From positions 1 through 36,639 of the forward strand of contig JAJDNP010000007.1 in the NCBI GenBank assembly GCA_022340645.1: a stretch of DNA of 36,639 nt, written 5' to 3'. The translations under genes and the position numbers were made by a program. The notes below the pieces were generated by a model, which had not been told where the DNA came from, did not search any database, and saw only the letters and a list, made by a program, of their open reading frames with translations. This DNA comes from Gammaproteobacteria bacterium (GTDB taxonomy: Bacteria; Pseudomonadota; Gammaproteobacteria; SZUA-229). Numbering within the stretch: position 1 is the first letter of the stretch; each line of letters opens with the position of its first letter. This document shows positions 24,552 to 34,783 of this stretch, piece by piece.

Positions 24552-26854
24552 TATTGCGTTCCTCTGGATTGTGTTCCGCTGGGATTTCTTGAGAATTGAA
24601 TCAGGAGTGCCGGTAGCAGTGTCAGGTCAATAACCAGGGCAAGAAATATAACAACACTGGTCAGCAATCCCATGCTTGAGTTTAGATAAAAATGAGACTG
24701 CGCCATTATCATGAAACCGGCAATCAGCACGAGTGATGTGACCAGTATAGCGACGCCTACGTTGTTAAAAGCATAGCGTACCGCATCTTCTGCGTTCAGA
24801 TGCTTTTCACGCCGCGCACGTAAATACTTGCTTAAAAAGTGTACCGTGTCGTCAACAATAATACCCAGTGTCATGCCGGTAACGATGGAAAGGCCAATGC
24901 CCACCTGGCCGACGGTAATACCCCAGATGCCAAATGCCGTTAGTGCCGGTGTGAGGTTTGGCAGCAAACTGATAATGCCGTATTTGAGTGAACCCAGGAA
25001 AAATATTAATACGGTTGATATCAGAACCAGCGCAATACTGGTGCCTGTAAGCATACTGTTTATATTGCGTTTACCCAGGTGAGCAAACATGAGTGTCGGG
25101 CTGCTGCTATAGGGTTTGATGGAAGGGGTGTTCTGTTTCAGCCACTGCATTGCGGCATCATCGAATGCAATAACTTCATTGGATGTCAGCGTTTTCAGGG
25201 TGACGGTAATCTTGATTGCAGATTTATCAATATCAATCTGGTTGTTTAAATCCAGGCCGTAGGGCAGGGACATTTCATACAATAGTAAGTACTGTGCAGC
25301 GAGGTTGCGTTCTTCCGGCAGGCGCTTCCATGCCGGGTCGTCGCCGTGCATGTTCCTGTTCAGGCGTTTAAAGGTATCGGTTATCGTCTGTACATGAATG
25401 ACTTCGGGCTGAGTACGCAGGTATTGCGAAAACCTTTCGACATCGGCCAGGTAGGCCGGGTCGCTGATACCACCCGATTCTTTGGCATCAAGCGCGTAAT
25501 CAATATAATACACGCCGGTCAGGTTTTTGGCGGCGTAATCGGAGTCGCGCCTGAACTCAATCGTCTGGTCGAAATACTCAACAAATTTATCATTCAATTC
25601 ATTGAGTGGAACCATTGCTGCCAGCGCAACAGTCATCAGGCCATTACCAATTAGCAGCTGTTTTTTTCTGGCTACGACAAATTCCGCAAATCGGGACATC
25701 ATCTTTTTACCGGCTACTTCGCGTCTGCCGGTGGCAGGCAAAATGCTGATAATTGCAGGCAGAAAAGTGATTGAATAAATAAATGCTGCGGCCACACCGA
25801 CCGAAGCAATATTGCCTAAATCATGAAACGGCGGTGCGTCGCTGAAATTAAGACTTAAAAAACCAAGCACGGTGGTCAATGATGTCACAAATATCGGGCG
25901 AAAATTAATACGCATGCTTTCCGTCATGGCATCGTACTTGTTACTTCCGATGGCAAATTCATGGCGCATGGACACCAGCAAATGCACGGCATCGGCAATC
26001 GCCATGGTCAAAATCATAATGGGTGCTGACATGACCGGCGGGGACAGCATGATTCCTGACCAGCCCGCAATTCCCATGGCAGTCAGAATCGAAAAGAAGA
26101 TCATGATTAATGTTGCGAAGGTGCCACTAAGACCTCGCAATAAAATCAGCAGCGTGAGAATAATAAAGCCCAGGGCCAGTGGGTACAGCTTGGTAACATC
26201 ATCCATGCTGGCCTCTGGAAAAGCATTATTCATTACTGTCATGCCAACCAGGCGTATTTCTATATCCGGATATTTTTCCAGCATTTGCTGCTTCAGCTCG
26301 CGGGCAAATGCGACGGTGTCTGGCACTTCATCAAGTGCTTTTCCCGGTAGCTGTACAGTAACATTTACGCCGGCATATTTACTGTCGAGGGATACCAGGC
26401 GGTGTACCAGCATGGGCTCATTGATGGCGATGGACTGTATCTTTAGTAAATCCTTATCGGTTAAAGCGTCAGGATCAACGACAAGATCATCGACTATTAG
26501 ATCGTCTTCTTCTGCCGAGGTATGCTGATAATTGGTAATTGAGTCAACCCGGGTAGAAAAGGGAATCTGCCAGGCTTCATTGGTGATGTCTTTTATCGCG
26601 GTAAGCGTTTCCCTGCTGAATACTTTTCCGGATTTCGGGGTGATAACAAACAGGATGTTGTCATTTTTGTTGAATGTTTTTTGCATTTTTTCAAAGGCAA
26701 GCAGCTGCGGGTTGCTGTCCCCGAAAAACATCCGGTAGTCATTACTGAAGCCCAAAAACTTCCCGCCATAAGCGGTTGCAATGACCACGGCAATAGTAGC
26801 TAACACAACCAGATATTTCCAGCGTATTATCCAGCGTGTATATGACTCAATCAT
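24551..26854 (-). CDS. RND superfamily permease, MMPL type
   Basis: A 767-aa inner-membrane transporter with the duplicated RND layout: TM1 at about 13-32, a periplasmic loop to about 220, TM2-6 to about 375, then TM7 near 397, a second loop to about 595 and TM8-12. The proton-relay aspartates are seen in TM4 (MTMAIADAVH-like, reading LTMAIADAVHLL) and TM10 (GIIVDDTVHFLSKY). Relatives such as MmpL3 and HpnN move lipids. The partners suggest lipid or hydrophobic-molecule export to the outer membrane. No membrane-fusion protein or TolC-type channel is adjacent, which argues against a tripartite drug pump. It lies 81 bases after tetR on the same strand, so the two may be co-transcribed. Confidence 0.9.
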   Translation of the reverse strand: MIESYTRWIIRWKYLVVLATIAVVIATAYGGKFLGFSNDYRMFFGDSNPQLLAFEKMQKTFNKNDNILFVITPKSGKVFSRETLTAIKDITNEAWQIPFSTRVDSITNYQHTSAEEDDLIVDDLVVDPDALTDKDLLKIQSIAINEPMLVHRLVSLDSKYAGVNVTVQLPGKALDEVPDTVAFARELKQQMLEKYPDIEIRLVGMTVMNNAFPEASMDDVTKLYPLALGFIILTLLILLRGLSGTFATLIMIFFSILTAMGIAGWSGIMLSPPVMSAPIMILTMAIADAVHLLVSMRHEFAIGSNKYDAMTESMRINFRPIFVTSLTTVLGFLSLNFSDAPPFHDLGNIASVGVAAAFIYSITFLPAIISILPATGRREVAGKKMMSRFAEFVVARKKQLLIGNGLMTVALAAMVPLNELNDKFVEYFDQTIEFRRDSDYAAKNLTGVYYIDYALDAKESGGISDPAYLADVERFSQYLRTQPEVIHVQTITDTFKRLNRNMHGDDPAWKRLPEERNLAAQYLLLYEMSLPYGLDLNNQIDIDKSAIKITVTLKTLTSNEVIAFDDAAMQWLKQNTPSIKPYSSSPTLMFAHLGKRNINSMLTGTSIALVLISTVLIFFLGSLKYGIISLLPNLTPALTAFGIWGITVGQVGIGLSIVTGMTLGIIVDDTVHFLSKYLRARREKHLNAEDAVRYAFNNVGVAILVTSLVLIAGFMIMAQSHFYLNSSMGLLTSVVIFLALVIDLTLLPALLIQFSRNPSGTQSRGTQ

Positions 26855-26935
26855 CGTTCTATCCTTTTTATTATTGTTAATTGCTGTTGTTATAATATGC
26901 GACTTTACATGCTTTGCTATTTCAGTTTCATGCCG

Positions 26936-27640
26936 TTAATCAAACAGGGCAGATGATATTTTCTCAAAAAGCCTGGCGGTATCCGTAACGGTACTTAATG
27001 GCTGCCATTGATAACCGTCGAGAAAGATATTGGCATTCGTCCATAACATCTGTACTACCGGACTGAAACCTAATTGTTCAAGCGGAATACCCGACTGGTC
27101 AAGGAGCAGCGCGCCATAATGCATGGACCAGAAGCCAAATACAATGGTGCTTAGATGATGCTGATGTTTATTATCCAGGTCGCCAATGTCTATTGCCTGC
27201 TGTACAATCGATTTGGCTATCGTGGTAATTTCCCGTTCAAGCGATTCCATTTCTATCAGTTTTTCTTTACTGATTTTTTCTCTAATCGCATTGTTCTTTA
27301 CTGTTAGAATATTCTGAGAATCCATCGGGTTCAGCTGGAGATACAATGAATAAGCAATACCAATAGCGGAGAATCTTTCGCGTGTGGAACCCCGGTATTG
27401 ATATGCGCGTTCAAATACATCAATAAGATTTGTAATACAACGGCAGCACAGTGAGCAGACGAGGTCTTCCTTACTGGCAAAATGGTTGTAAATGGTACCC
27501 TTGGAATATTCCACGGTTTCGGCAATGCGCTCCATGGTCAGGTAGTTATAACCATGTTGATGAAGCATGCTTTGTGCGGCATCGAGGATTAGCTCTTCGC
27601 GCGCCTGAAGCTCGCGTTGTTTGCGTGTCGAAGTTGTCAT
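26936..27640 (-). CDS. TetR-family transcriptional regulator
   Basis: A 234-aa regulator. The N-terminal helix-turn-helix covers about residues 15-60 (EELILDAAQSMLHQHGYNYLTMERIAE followed by YSKGTIYNHFASKEDLV, given in parts), the standard TetR DNA-binding fold. The C-terminal helical domain, residues 70-234, should bind a ligand; a hydrophobic one is plausible given the adjacent MMPL permease. It is first in the tetR-permease-LolA-like order and probably represses its own operon. Palindromes lie just upstream (27653-27703). A CATAAT -10 at 27649-27654 is so close to ATG 27640 that the mRNA could be nearly leaderless. Confidence 0.9.
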   Translation of the reverse strand: MTTSTRKQRELQAREELILDAAQSMLHQHGYNYLTMERIAETVEYSKGTIYNHFASKEDLVCSLCCRCITNLIDVFERAYQYRGSTRERFSAIGIAYSLYLQLNPMDSQNILTVKNNAIREKISKEKLIEMESLEREITTIAKSIVQQAIDIGDLDNKHQHHLSTIVFGFWSMHYGALLLDQSGIPLEQLGFSPVVQMLWTNANIFLDGYQWQPLSTVTDTARLFEKISSALFD

Positions 27641-27648
27641 GACGAATT

Positions 27649-27676
27649 ATTATGACGTAGCGTCAAATAATGTCAA
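27649..27676 (-). promoter_or_regulatory. Candidate tetR promoter
   Basis: On the minus strand TTGACA (27671-27676) and CATAAT (27649-27654) are 16 bases apart, matching six and five of six consensus bases. Transcription would begin within a few bases of the tetR ATG. Confidence 0.5.
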
Positions 27677-27703
27677 TAAGTTTATTAATTTGACAACTGT
27701 CAA
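27653..27703. promoter_or_regulatory. Candidate TetR operators
   Basis: Two palindromes lie before tetR: TGACG-TAG-CGTCA (27653-27665) and TTGACA-AC-TGTCAA (27690-27703). A third TGTCAA half-site lies at 27671-27676, and GTCAAATAA occurs twice. The first overlaps the -10/spacer of the candidate promoter and the others cover or precede its -35, a layout suited to autorepression. Confidence 0.5.
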
Positions 27704-27711
27704 ATAAGTGC

Positions 27712-28323
27712 TTAGTTGCTTGCCAGCGCACCTGCCTGTTGCAGCAGGAAAGCAATTTTTTCTGCAAGTAGCTGATATCCCTGGCTATTCGGGTGTATAT
27801 AATCGGATTTAAGCGAGTTGTTGCCAAGGATGTCGCCGAGGATGCTGTTTTCAATCGGTATGTCATTGTTATCGGCCAGTTCCTTGTATATGGGTGATGA
27901 ATCTAAAAATAATCCAAATTTCGGCACCCCGATCAACACGACCTGGCTATTGTTTTTTCTGGCTAAATTAATCATTTGCTGGATATTGTCACGCGTGCGT
28001 TTTATATCGAGCTTGCGTAATATATCGTTTCCACCATGACAGATAATAACGAGATCGGGCTGGAGCTGGTCAAATAACTGGTTTAATCGTGACAAACCCT
28101 GTTTGCTGATTTCACCCGGTACGCCAGCATTGATAACCTTATGCCTGATCAATGATTCAAGCACTGCCGGGTATGCTTTATCACGACTTGTGCCGGTACC
28201 ATAGGTTAAACTGTCACCAAACGCCAGAATAGTGGCATTTGCGGCCAGCGGCTGTAATTTTTCCGTATCGCTACAGGCAATGAGAGAATTGAATAAAACA
28301 AGTATGAATATGTGTTTTAGCAT
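27712..28323 (-). CDS. SGNH/GDSL hydrolase lipoprotein, TesA-like
   Basis: A 203-aa esterase of the SGNH family, related to TesA/arylesterases. From ATG 28323 it begins MLKHIFILVLFNSLIAC with a lipobox (LIAC) and a +2 serine, suggesting a lipid-anchored, probably outer-membrane, enzyme. The four blocks are present: FGDSLTYGTG (Ser), AGVPGEIS (Gly), CHGGNDILR (Asn) and DYIHPNSQGYQ (Asp-His). TesA of E. coli is a soluble periplasmic enzyme, so the lipoprotein form is a variant. A longer frame back to 28455 would overlap truD and lacks a sensible signal, so I reject it. It is 71 bases upstream of tetR on the same strand and divergent from truD. Confidence 0.87.
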   Translation of the reverse strand: MLKHIFILVLFNSLIACSDTEKLQPLAANATILAFGDSLTYGTGTSRDKAYPAVLESLIRHKVINAGVPGEISKQGLSRLNQLFDQLQPDLVIICHGGNDILRKLDIKRTRDNIQQMINLARKNNSQVVLIGVPKFGLFLDSSPIYKELADNNDIPIENSILGDILGNNSLKSDYIHPNSQGYQLLAEKIAFLLQQAGALASN

Positions 28324-28389
28324 TATTGAAAAAAATATTAGCTGTTTCAGGCTGGCGGGTTGTTTATATATTGATAAAAGTCGTTGTAC

Positions 28390-29556
28390 ATGGAAATAAT
28401 AGCTCAGGATAATCGTTACGGGGATGAAAACTGTGCTTTCGAACAGGTTTATCAATCATTGAATTTGTCCGCGAAACTAAAAAAACATGCTGAAGATTTT
28501 GTTGTTGAAGAAAATATTACGGTTGACTTCAGTGGTGACGGCGAACATTGCTGGTTATACATAAAAAAACGCGGCTGTAATACGGACTGGGTCGCACAAC
28601 AGCTGGCGAGCTTTTGCGGTGTAAAAAAAATGGCGGTTTCCTACGCCGGTTTGAAGGACCGTAATGCGCTGACTTCACAATGGTTCAGCGTCCATCTGCC
28701 TGGCTTGCCGACGCCTGACTGGTGTGATTTCGAATCAGCATTTAATTCACATGCTCAGGTTCGTGCCCAGACCTGCGCGCAGGCCAGGGTACCTGCTGGC
28801 GCAGCTCAAGAGGAAAATATACAGGTATTACAAAGTTTTCGGCATAATAAAAAATTACAACGCGGTGCTCTTAAGTCTAATTCATTTAGCCTTACATTAC
28901 GCGAGCTGAGCAATACCAGTGATGAAACCTTTGAACTGTTAACGCAGCGCTGTGAGGAAATTTCAGCAAGAGGGGTTCCCAATTATTTTGGTCCGCAGCG
29001 GTTCGGGCGAAGCTACAGTAATCTTGGCCAGGCAACAAAACTGTTCACCAGCAAAGGCTTCAGGCTATCAAGGCATAAACGAAGCATGTATTTGTCCGCA
29101 GCACGATCATGGCTGTTCAACTGTATTTTGTCAGAACGTGTTAAATGTCATGTCTGGGACAAACGGTTACCCGGGGATGTTTTTATGCTGAACGGCAGGT
29201 CGGCGTGCTTTAAGGATGAGTCGGCTGACAATGAAGTGAGCAGTTTAATTACGAGGCTGGAGAGTAACGAGATTCACCCTACGGCTGTGTTATGGGGTGA
29301 AGGTGACACCATGGTGAGTGCAGACGCTGCAGAGCTGGAGTTGCAGGTAATTAATCGTTTTCCCGTATATCGTGATGGTCTAATCGCGTCCAGGTTACAG
29401 TCCCAAAGGCGTGCCTGCCGGGTGGTTCCTGAGCAGCTGCAATCTGGCCGCCAGGGCGATGATTTTGTTATTTCTTTTATTTTGCCATCGGGCAGTTATG
29501 CTACTGCCGTTCTGGCCGAGATATTTACCGAATTAGTCCAGCAGGCAGACGATTAA
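28390..29556 (+). CDS. truD: tRNA pseudouridine(13) synthase TruD
   Basis: TruD converts U13 of tRNA-Glu to pseudouridine. From ATG 28390 the protein has 388 aa; a TTG two codons earlier is possible but less likely. The family motifs are AEDFVVEE near residue 35, the catalytic GLKDRNALTSQWFSV (Asp), the NYFGPQRFGRS motif near residue 200, and an insertion TRUD domain in between. In many relatives truD lies directly before surE; here it is alone, divergent from the SGNH gene. About 50 residues near 120-150 (after LPTPDWCDFESAF) look variable. Confidence 0.94.
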   Translation: MEIIAQDNRYGDENCAFEQVYQSLNLSAKLKKHAEDFVVEENITVDFSGDGEHCWLYIKKRGCNTDWVAQQLASFCGVKKMAVSYAGLKDRNALTSQWFSVHLPGLPTPDWCDFESAFNSHAQVRAQTCAQARVPAGAAQEENIQVLQSFRHNKKLQRGALKSNSFSLTLRELSNTSDETFELLTQRCEEISARGVPNYFGPQRFGRSYSNLGQATKLFTSKGFRLSRHKRSMYLSAARSWLFNCILSERVKCHVWDKRLPGDVFMLNGRSACFKDESADNEVSSLITRLESNEIHPTAVLWGEGDTMVSADAAELELQVINRFPVYRDGLIASRLQSQRRACRVVPEQLQSGRQGDDFVISFILPSGSYATAVLAEIFTELVQQADD

Positions 29557-29660
29557 TGCGGCTAAACATGCTAGTATTAACATTAATAAATCGTTTTAAA
29601 TCATTATAATAAACCTATATTAAAAAAATTAGAATAAACAACATTAGTCAGGTTTGATCG

Positions 29661-30629
29661 ATGAATCCCAACTATCTAGATTTTGAACAACCCATTGCCG
29701 AGCTGGAAGCCAAGATAGAAGAGCTGCGTTATGTGGGAGATGATACGGAAATTAACATTGGCGATGAAATAAGCAAACTTGAAGAGAAATCTCGCACACT
29801 AACAAAAACAATCTTCAGTAAACTGGATTCATGGCAAACTTCTAAAGTGGCGCGCCATCCGATGCGGCCATATACCCTGGACTACATCGATCGAATTTTT
29901 ACCGATTTTCAGGAATTTCATGGCGACCGCGCCTTTGCTGACGATGCCGCGCTGGTTGGCGGTCTGGCAAGACTCGAAGGCATGCCAGTGATGGTAATCG
30001 GTCACCAGAAAGGGCGCGATACCAAGGAAAATATACGCCGCAACTTCGGTATGCCCAAGCCGGAAGGCTACCGTAAAGCATTGCGGTTAATGAAGCTGGC
30101 AGAACGCTTCCGCATTCCAGTTATTACCTTTATTGATACGCCCGGCGCCTATCCGGGTATTGGCGCAGAAGAGCGTAACCAGTCTGAAGCGATTGCGCGG
30201 AATTTATTTGAAATGGCCCAGTTGCGTACACCAATTGTTTGCACGGTTATCGGTGAAGGCGGTTCCGGTGGCGCCCTGGCGATTGGCGTGGGAGACCGTC
30301 TCATGATGCTGGAATACAGCACTTATTCTGTTATATCCCCGGAAGGCTGTGCTTCTATTTTATGGAAGAGTGCGGATAAAGCTGCCGATGCTGCAGAAGC
30401 GATGGGTATTACCGCTAAAAAATTACAGGATATGGGATTGATCGATCAGATTATCCGCGAGCCGCTTGGCAGTGCGCACCGTAATGTGGATGAAACCGCT
30501 CGGAATATTAAGCAGGCGTTAATTGACAACCTGGAAAAGTTCGAAAAAATGAGCCTGGAAGATCTGCTGGAACAGCGATATGTACGTTTAACTTCTTATG
30601 GTAACTTCCTTGAAGAATCTGAGAGCTGA
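29661..30629 (+). CDS. accA: Acetyl-CoA carboxylase carboxyltransferase subunit alpha
   Basis: AccA with AccD transfers the carboxyl group from biotin-AccB to acetyl-CoA, the first step of fatty-acid synthesis. The 322-aa protein is full length (E. coli 319). It has the coiled N-terminus ([15 protein letters not shown]-like, reading [16 protein letters not shown]), the conserved [46 protein letters not shown] and the oxyanion segment [21 protein letters not shown] at 29605-29610 is a possible -10. tilS follows after 272 bases, as in E. coli, but with a repeat element in between. Confidence 0.97.
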   Translation: MNPNYLDFEQPIAELEAKIEELRYVGDDTEINIGDEISKLEEKSRTLTKTIFSKLDSWQTSKVARHPMRPYTLDYIDRIFTDFQEFHGDRAFADDAALVGGLARLEGMPVMVIGHQKGRDTKENIRRNFGMPKPEGYRKALRLMKLAERFRIPVITFIDTPGAYPGIGAEERNQSEAIARNLFEMAQLRTPIVCTVIGEGGSGGALAIGVGDRLMMLEYSTYSVISPEGCASILWKSADKAADAAEAMGITAKKLQDMGLIDQIIREPLGSAHRNVDETARNIKQALIDNLEKFEKMSLEDLLEQRYVRLTSYGNFLEESES

Positions 30630-30705
30630 TTTTTAATCACATCCTGTGCCGGACATCAGTTTAGTAAATTAATCAGATTTTCAGTTTCAGGTTTTTATAT
30701 TATTG

Positions 30706-30856
30706 TTCGAGCAAAGACGCAAAGCAAAAGCTGTTATCTGAAAAAAAATCTGGACTTGTAGAAATCACTGTTAACGAAAGTTATCATGGATGAAGTATTC
30801 AGTCAGCTTGATGTGCAATACTGTATTTCTTTACGGGCTTTGCATCTCTGCGAGAA
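30706..30856. repeat. 151-bp element with 20-bp imperfect terminal inverted repeats
   Basis: TTCGAGCAAAGACGCAAAGC (30706-30725) and the reverse complement of 30837-30856 match at 16 of 20 positions. The arms use the same tandem CGCAAAG-type units as other small elements here. The interior has no credible gene. It lies between accA and tilS, which are often closer. Probably a decayed miniature element. Confidence 0.55.
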
Positions 30857-30901
30857 TCCATTACTTTTTTAACTGCCACCCGTTCCTGAAGAACCAGAAT
30901 T

Positions 30902-32284
30902 ATGTCTTTTCTTGAACGATTTCAGACCTCACTGAAATCGTTATATCAGCTTCCTGCAGATGCATGCTATGTAGTAGCTTACAGTGGCGGTCTTGACTCG
31001 CACGTCCTGTTATACTGTTGCAGGCAGCTCAAGTTGCCTGTGAGAGCGGTTCATATTCATCACGGACTGCAAAGCATTGCCGATGACTGGGTAGAACATT
31101 GCCATGATATTTGCAGTGCACTGGATGTTCCGCTTGATGTGGTTTATGTCGAGGTGCAACAAAAACGCGGGCAAAGTCCTGAAGAAGCTGCACGCAATGC
31201 ACGTTACCAGGCACTGGAGAATAACCTGCAGCATAATGACTGCCTGCTGACTGCACAGCATTTAAACGATCAGGCGGAAACGCTGTTATTACAGCTTTTC
31301 CGTACGGGGAACGCCGCAGGCCTGTCTGCCATGCGGCCCCGCAGGTGCCTGGGTCATTTCATTCATCTGCGGCCATTGCTGTATTTTAATAGAAATGAAA
31401 TAGAACATTTCGCGACAGAAAATACATTGCACTGGGTAGATGATCCGAGTAATCAGGATGTTACGTTTGACAGAAACTTTATTAGAAACAACCTTGTTCC
31501 CGTTCTGCAAAATCGTTGGCCCAACGTCACCGCACAGTTAGCAACCGTCGCCAGCCTGCAGGCAGATAATCTACTGGTGCTGGAGGACATGGCCGCGATT
31601 GACCTCGCCAGTTCAATCAGGACATTAGAACATCAAACAGAAATCAGTGTTTACAAGGTTATATCGGTACTTTCGATTTCAGCATTACAAAAGCTGTCTT
31701 CGGCGCGTTTGCTTAACCTGTTACGTTACTGGGTGATACGGGCAAGCGCGGCTGATGCTGCTGGCAGCCATAAATCACCTCTATCACCAACCAGGAATTT
31801 ACTGATAGAGATTGAACGGGCGTTTATCTACTCGCAACGTGACGCTAACCCGGTTATTTTTTATGCGGGATACGAATTAAGGAAATACCGGAGCCATCTG
31901 TATTTATTAAAGCGCCGCGGGCAACAATTAAAACAGAAAGAACTGGACTGGAATCCGTCACAATCTTTAAAGGTGCCGGCATTAAATATTCAATTCAGGT
32001 CAGTTTATACGGCCGGAAAAGGACTGCAACGAATTTTACTAAATGGACCATTAACAATTCGTTTTCGTAAAGGCGGTGAGAAGTTCCATCCCGCGGGACG
32101 GCAACACTCGCAAAGTCTGAAAAAATTATTTCAGGAAGCCGGTATTCCACCGTGGCAGAGAGATAACATCCCTTTACTTTATTACGGGGATGATTTAATT
32201 GCAGTCATCGGTCTGTGGATTTCCAGCAGGCATAGCGTCAAAGAAAATGAAGAAGGCTGGATGATTGAAACAGACAAACTATAG
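30902..32284 (+). CDS. tilS: tRNA(Ile)-lysidine synthetase
   Basis: TilS attaches lysine to C34 of the CAU-anticodon tRNA-Ile so it reads AUA; it is essential. The 460-aa protein has the ATP-pyrophosphatase P-loop SGGLDS (residues 28-33), AVHIHHGLQ, and LTAQHLNDQAETLLLQLFRT, then DPSNQDVTFDRNFIRN and a C-terminal domain with RFRKGGEKFHPAGR and LKKLFQEAGIPPWQRDNIPL. Length is slightly above E. coli (432). It ends in a clear intrinsic terminator at 32315. Confidence 0.95.
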   Translation: MSFLERFQTSLKSLYQLPADACYVVAYSGGLDSHVLLYCCRQLKLPVRAVHIHHGLQSIADDWVEHCHDICSALDVPLDVVYVEVQQKRGQSPEEAARNARYQALENNLQHNDCLLTAQHLNDQAETLLLQLFRTGNAAGLSAMRPRRCLGHFIHLRPLLYFNRNEIEHFATENTLHWVDDPSNQDVTFDRNFIRNNLVPVLQNRWPNVTAQLATVASLQADNLLVLEDMAAIDLASSIRTLEHQTEISVYKVISVLSISALQKLSSARLLNLLRYWVIRASAADAAGSHKSPLSPTRNLLIEIERAFIYSQRDANPVIFYAGYELRKYRSHLYLLKRRGQQLKQKELDWNPSQSLKVPALNIQFRSVYTAGKGLQRILLNGPLTIRFRKGGEKFHPAGRQHSQSLKKLFQEAGIPPWQRDNIPLLYYGDDLIAVIGLWISSRHSVKENEEGWMIETDKL

Positions 32285-32314
32285 GAGAGTCATGTGTATT
32301 GTGACTGCAAATGC

Positions 32315-32346
32315 AAAAAAAAGCCTCGAAAATCGAGGCTTTTTTA
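32315..32346. terminator. Bidirectional intrinsic terminator between tilS and BI-1 gene
   Basis: AGCCTCGA (32322-32329) and TCGAGGCT (32333-32340) form a perfect 8-bp stem with an AAA loop, flanked by an A-run on the left and a T-run on the right, so it can stop transcripts from both convergent genes. Confidence 0.93.
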
Positions 32347-32364
32347 TAGGGTCAGGATGGATAA

Positions 32365-33024
32365 TTAGTCATCGCCAGACAGCGCACCAAGTATCTGCAG
32401 CAGGCTGAGGAACAGGTTATAAATACTGATGTATAAGGAAACTGTAGCCATGATGTAATTTGTTTCGCCACCGTGAATAATTTCACTGGTCTGATACAGG
32501 ATCATGCCAGACATCAGCAGAATAAACATGCCTGAAACGGCGAGCGACAGCACGGGCATGCTGAAAATCAATGCGCCAAGACCGGCCAGGAATGCGACTA
32601 ATATACCTACCATCAGGAAACCGCCCATAAAACTGAAATCTTTACGGCTGGTCAATACATAACCGGACAATGCAAGGAAAATGGCGCCGGTACCGCCCAA
32701 AGCAGTCATTACCAGCTGGCTGCCATTCGCTGTTGCCAGATAAGCATTTAGTATGGGGCCCAAGGTAAGTCCCATAAAACCGGTCAGCATGAATATAAAC
32801 AGGAGGCCTAAACCACTGTCGCGGAATTTGGTTGTTAAAAACAACAGGGCAAAATAGCCCACTAATGTAAGTATGCCAAAGCTGGGTATGTTCATGGTCA
32901 TGGAAATACCCGCTGTTGCTGCGCTAAACAGCAAGGTTAATGCCAGCAATGCGTAGGTATTTTTTAATACCTTGTTGGTTGCCAGTATCTGCGATTCTGA
33001 GCGTGTGGTTGATATTGATTGCAT
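32365..33024 (-). CDS. Bax inhibitor-1/YccA family membrane protein
   Basis: A 219-aa inner-membrane protein with seven hydrophobic segments and the BI-1 layout; near the end is SLYISIYNLFLSLLQILGALSGDD, typical of YccA/YbhL relatives, whose conserved aspartates close the chain. YccA modulates the FtsH protease in E. coli, and other members act as calcium or proton leak channels. I start it at ATG 33024 because AAGG lies 7 bases upstream; a longer reading from 33048 adds MLKVKGTT without support. It is convergent with tilS. Which YccA-type role it has cannot be told. Confidence 0.9.
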   Translation of the reverse strand: MQSISTTRSESQILATNKVLKNTYALLALTLLFSAATAGISMTMNIPSFGILTLVGYFALLFLTTKFRDSGLGLLFIFMLTGFMGLTLGPILNAYLATANGSQLVMTALGGTGAIFLALSGYVLTSRKDFSFMGGFLMVGILVAFLAGLGALIFSMPVLSLAVSGMFILLMSGMILYQTSEIIHGGETNYIMATVSLYISIYNLFLSLLQILGALSGDD

Positions 33025-34683
<1,659 letters not shown>

Positions 34684-34703
34684 GGATAGATAGCCAGGCA
34701 TAT

Positions 34704-34735
34704 AAAAAAAGCCCGAATTACTTCGGGCTTTTTTT
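34704..34735. terminator. Bidirectional intrinsic terminator between sqr and fisR-like gene
   Basis: GCCCGAA (34711-34717) and TTCGGGC (34722-34728) form a 7-bp stem with a TTAC loop, extended by the flanking A- and T-runs. It serves both convergent genes. Confidence 0.93.
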
Positions 34736-34756
34736 ATATATTGTCGCCGGGTTAAT
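34736..34756. repeat. Solo copy of the 21-bp composite-element terminal repeat
   Basis: These 21 bases are identical to the right terminal repeat of the composite element (23567-23587), in the same orientation, and begin directly after the sqr terminator. No partner in inverted orientation is seen nearby. Confidence 0.75.
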
Positions 34757-34783
34757 AGTTAACGCTGCTATTTAATGGCTTCG

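Noticed and set aside
28324-28455. 44-residue N-terminal extension of the SGNH lipoprotein
   Set aside because: It overlaps truD on the other strand, while MLKHIFILVLFNSLIAC gives an intact lipoprotein signal.
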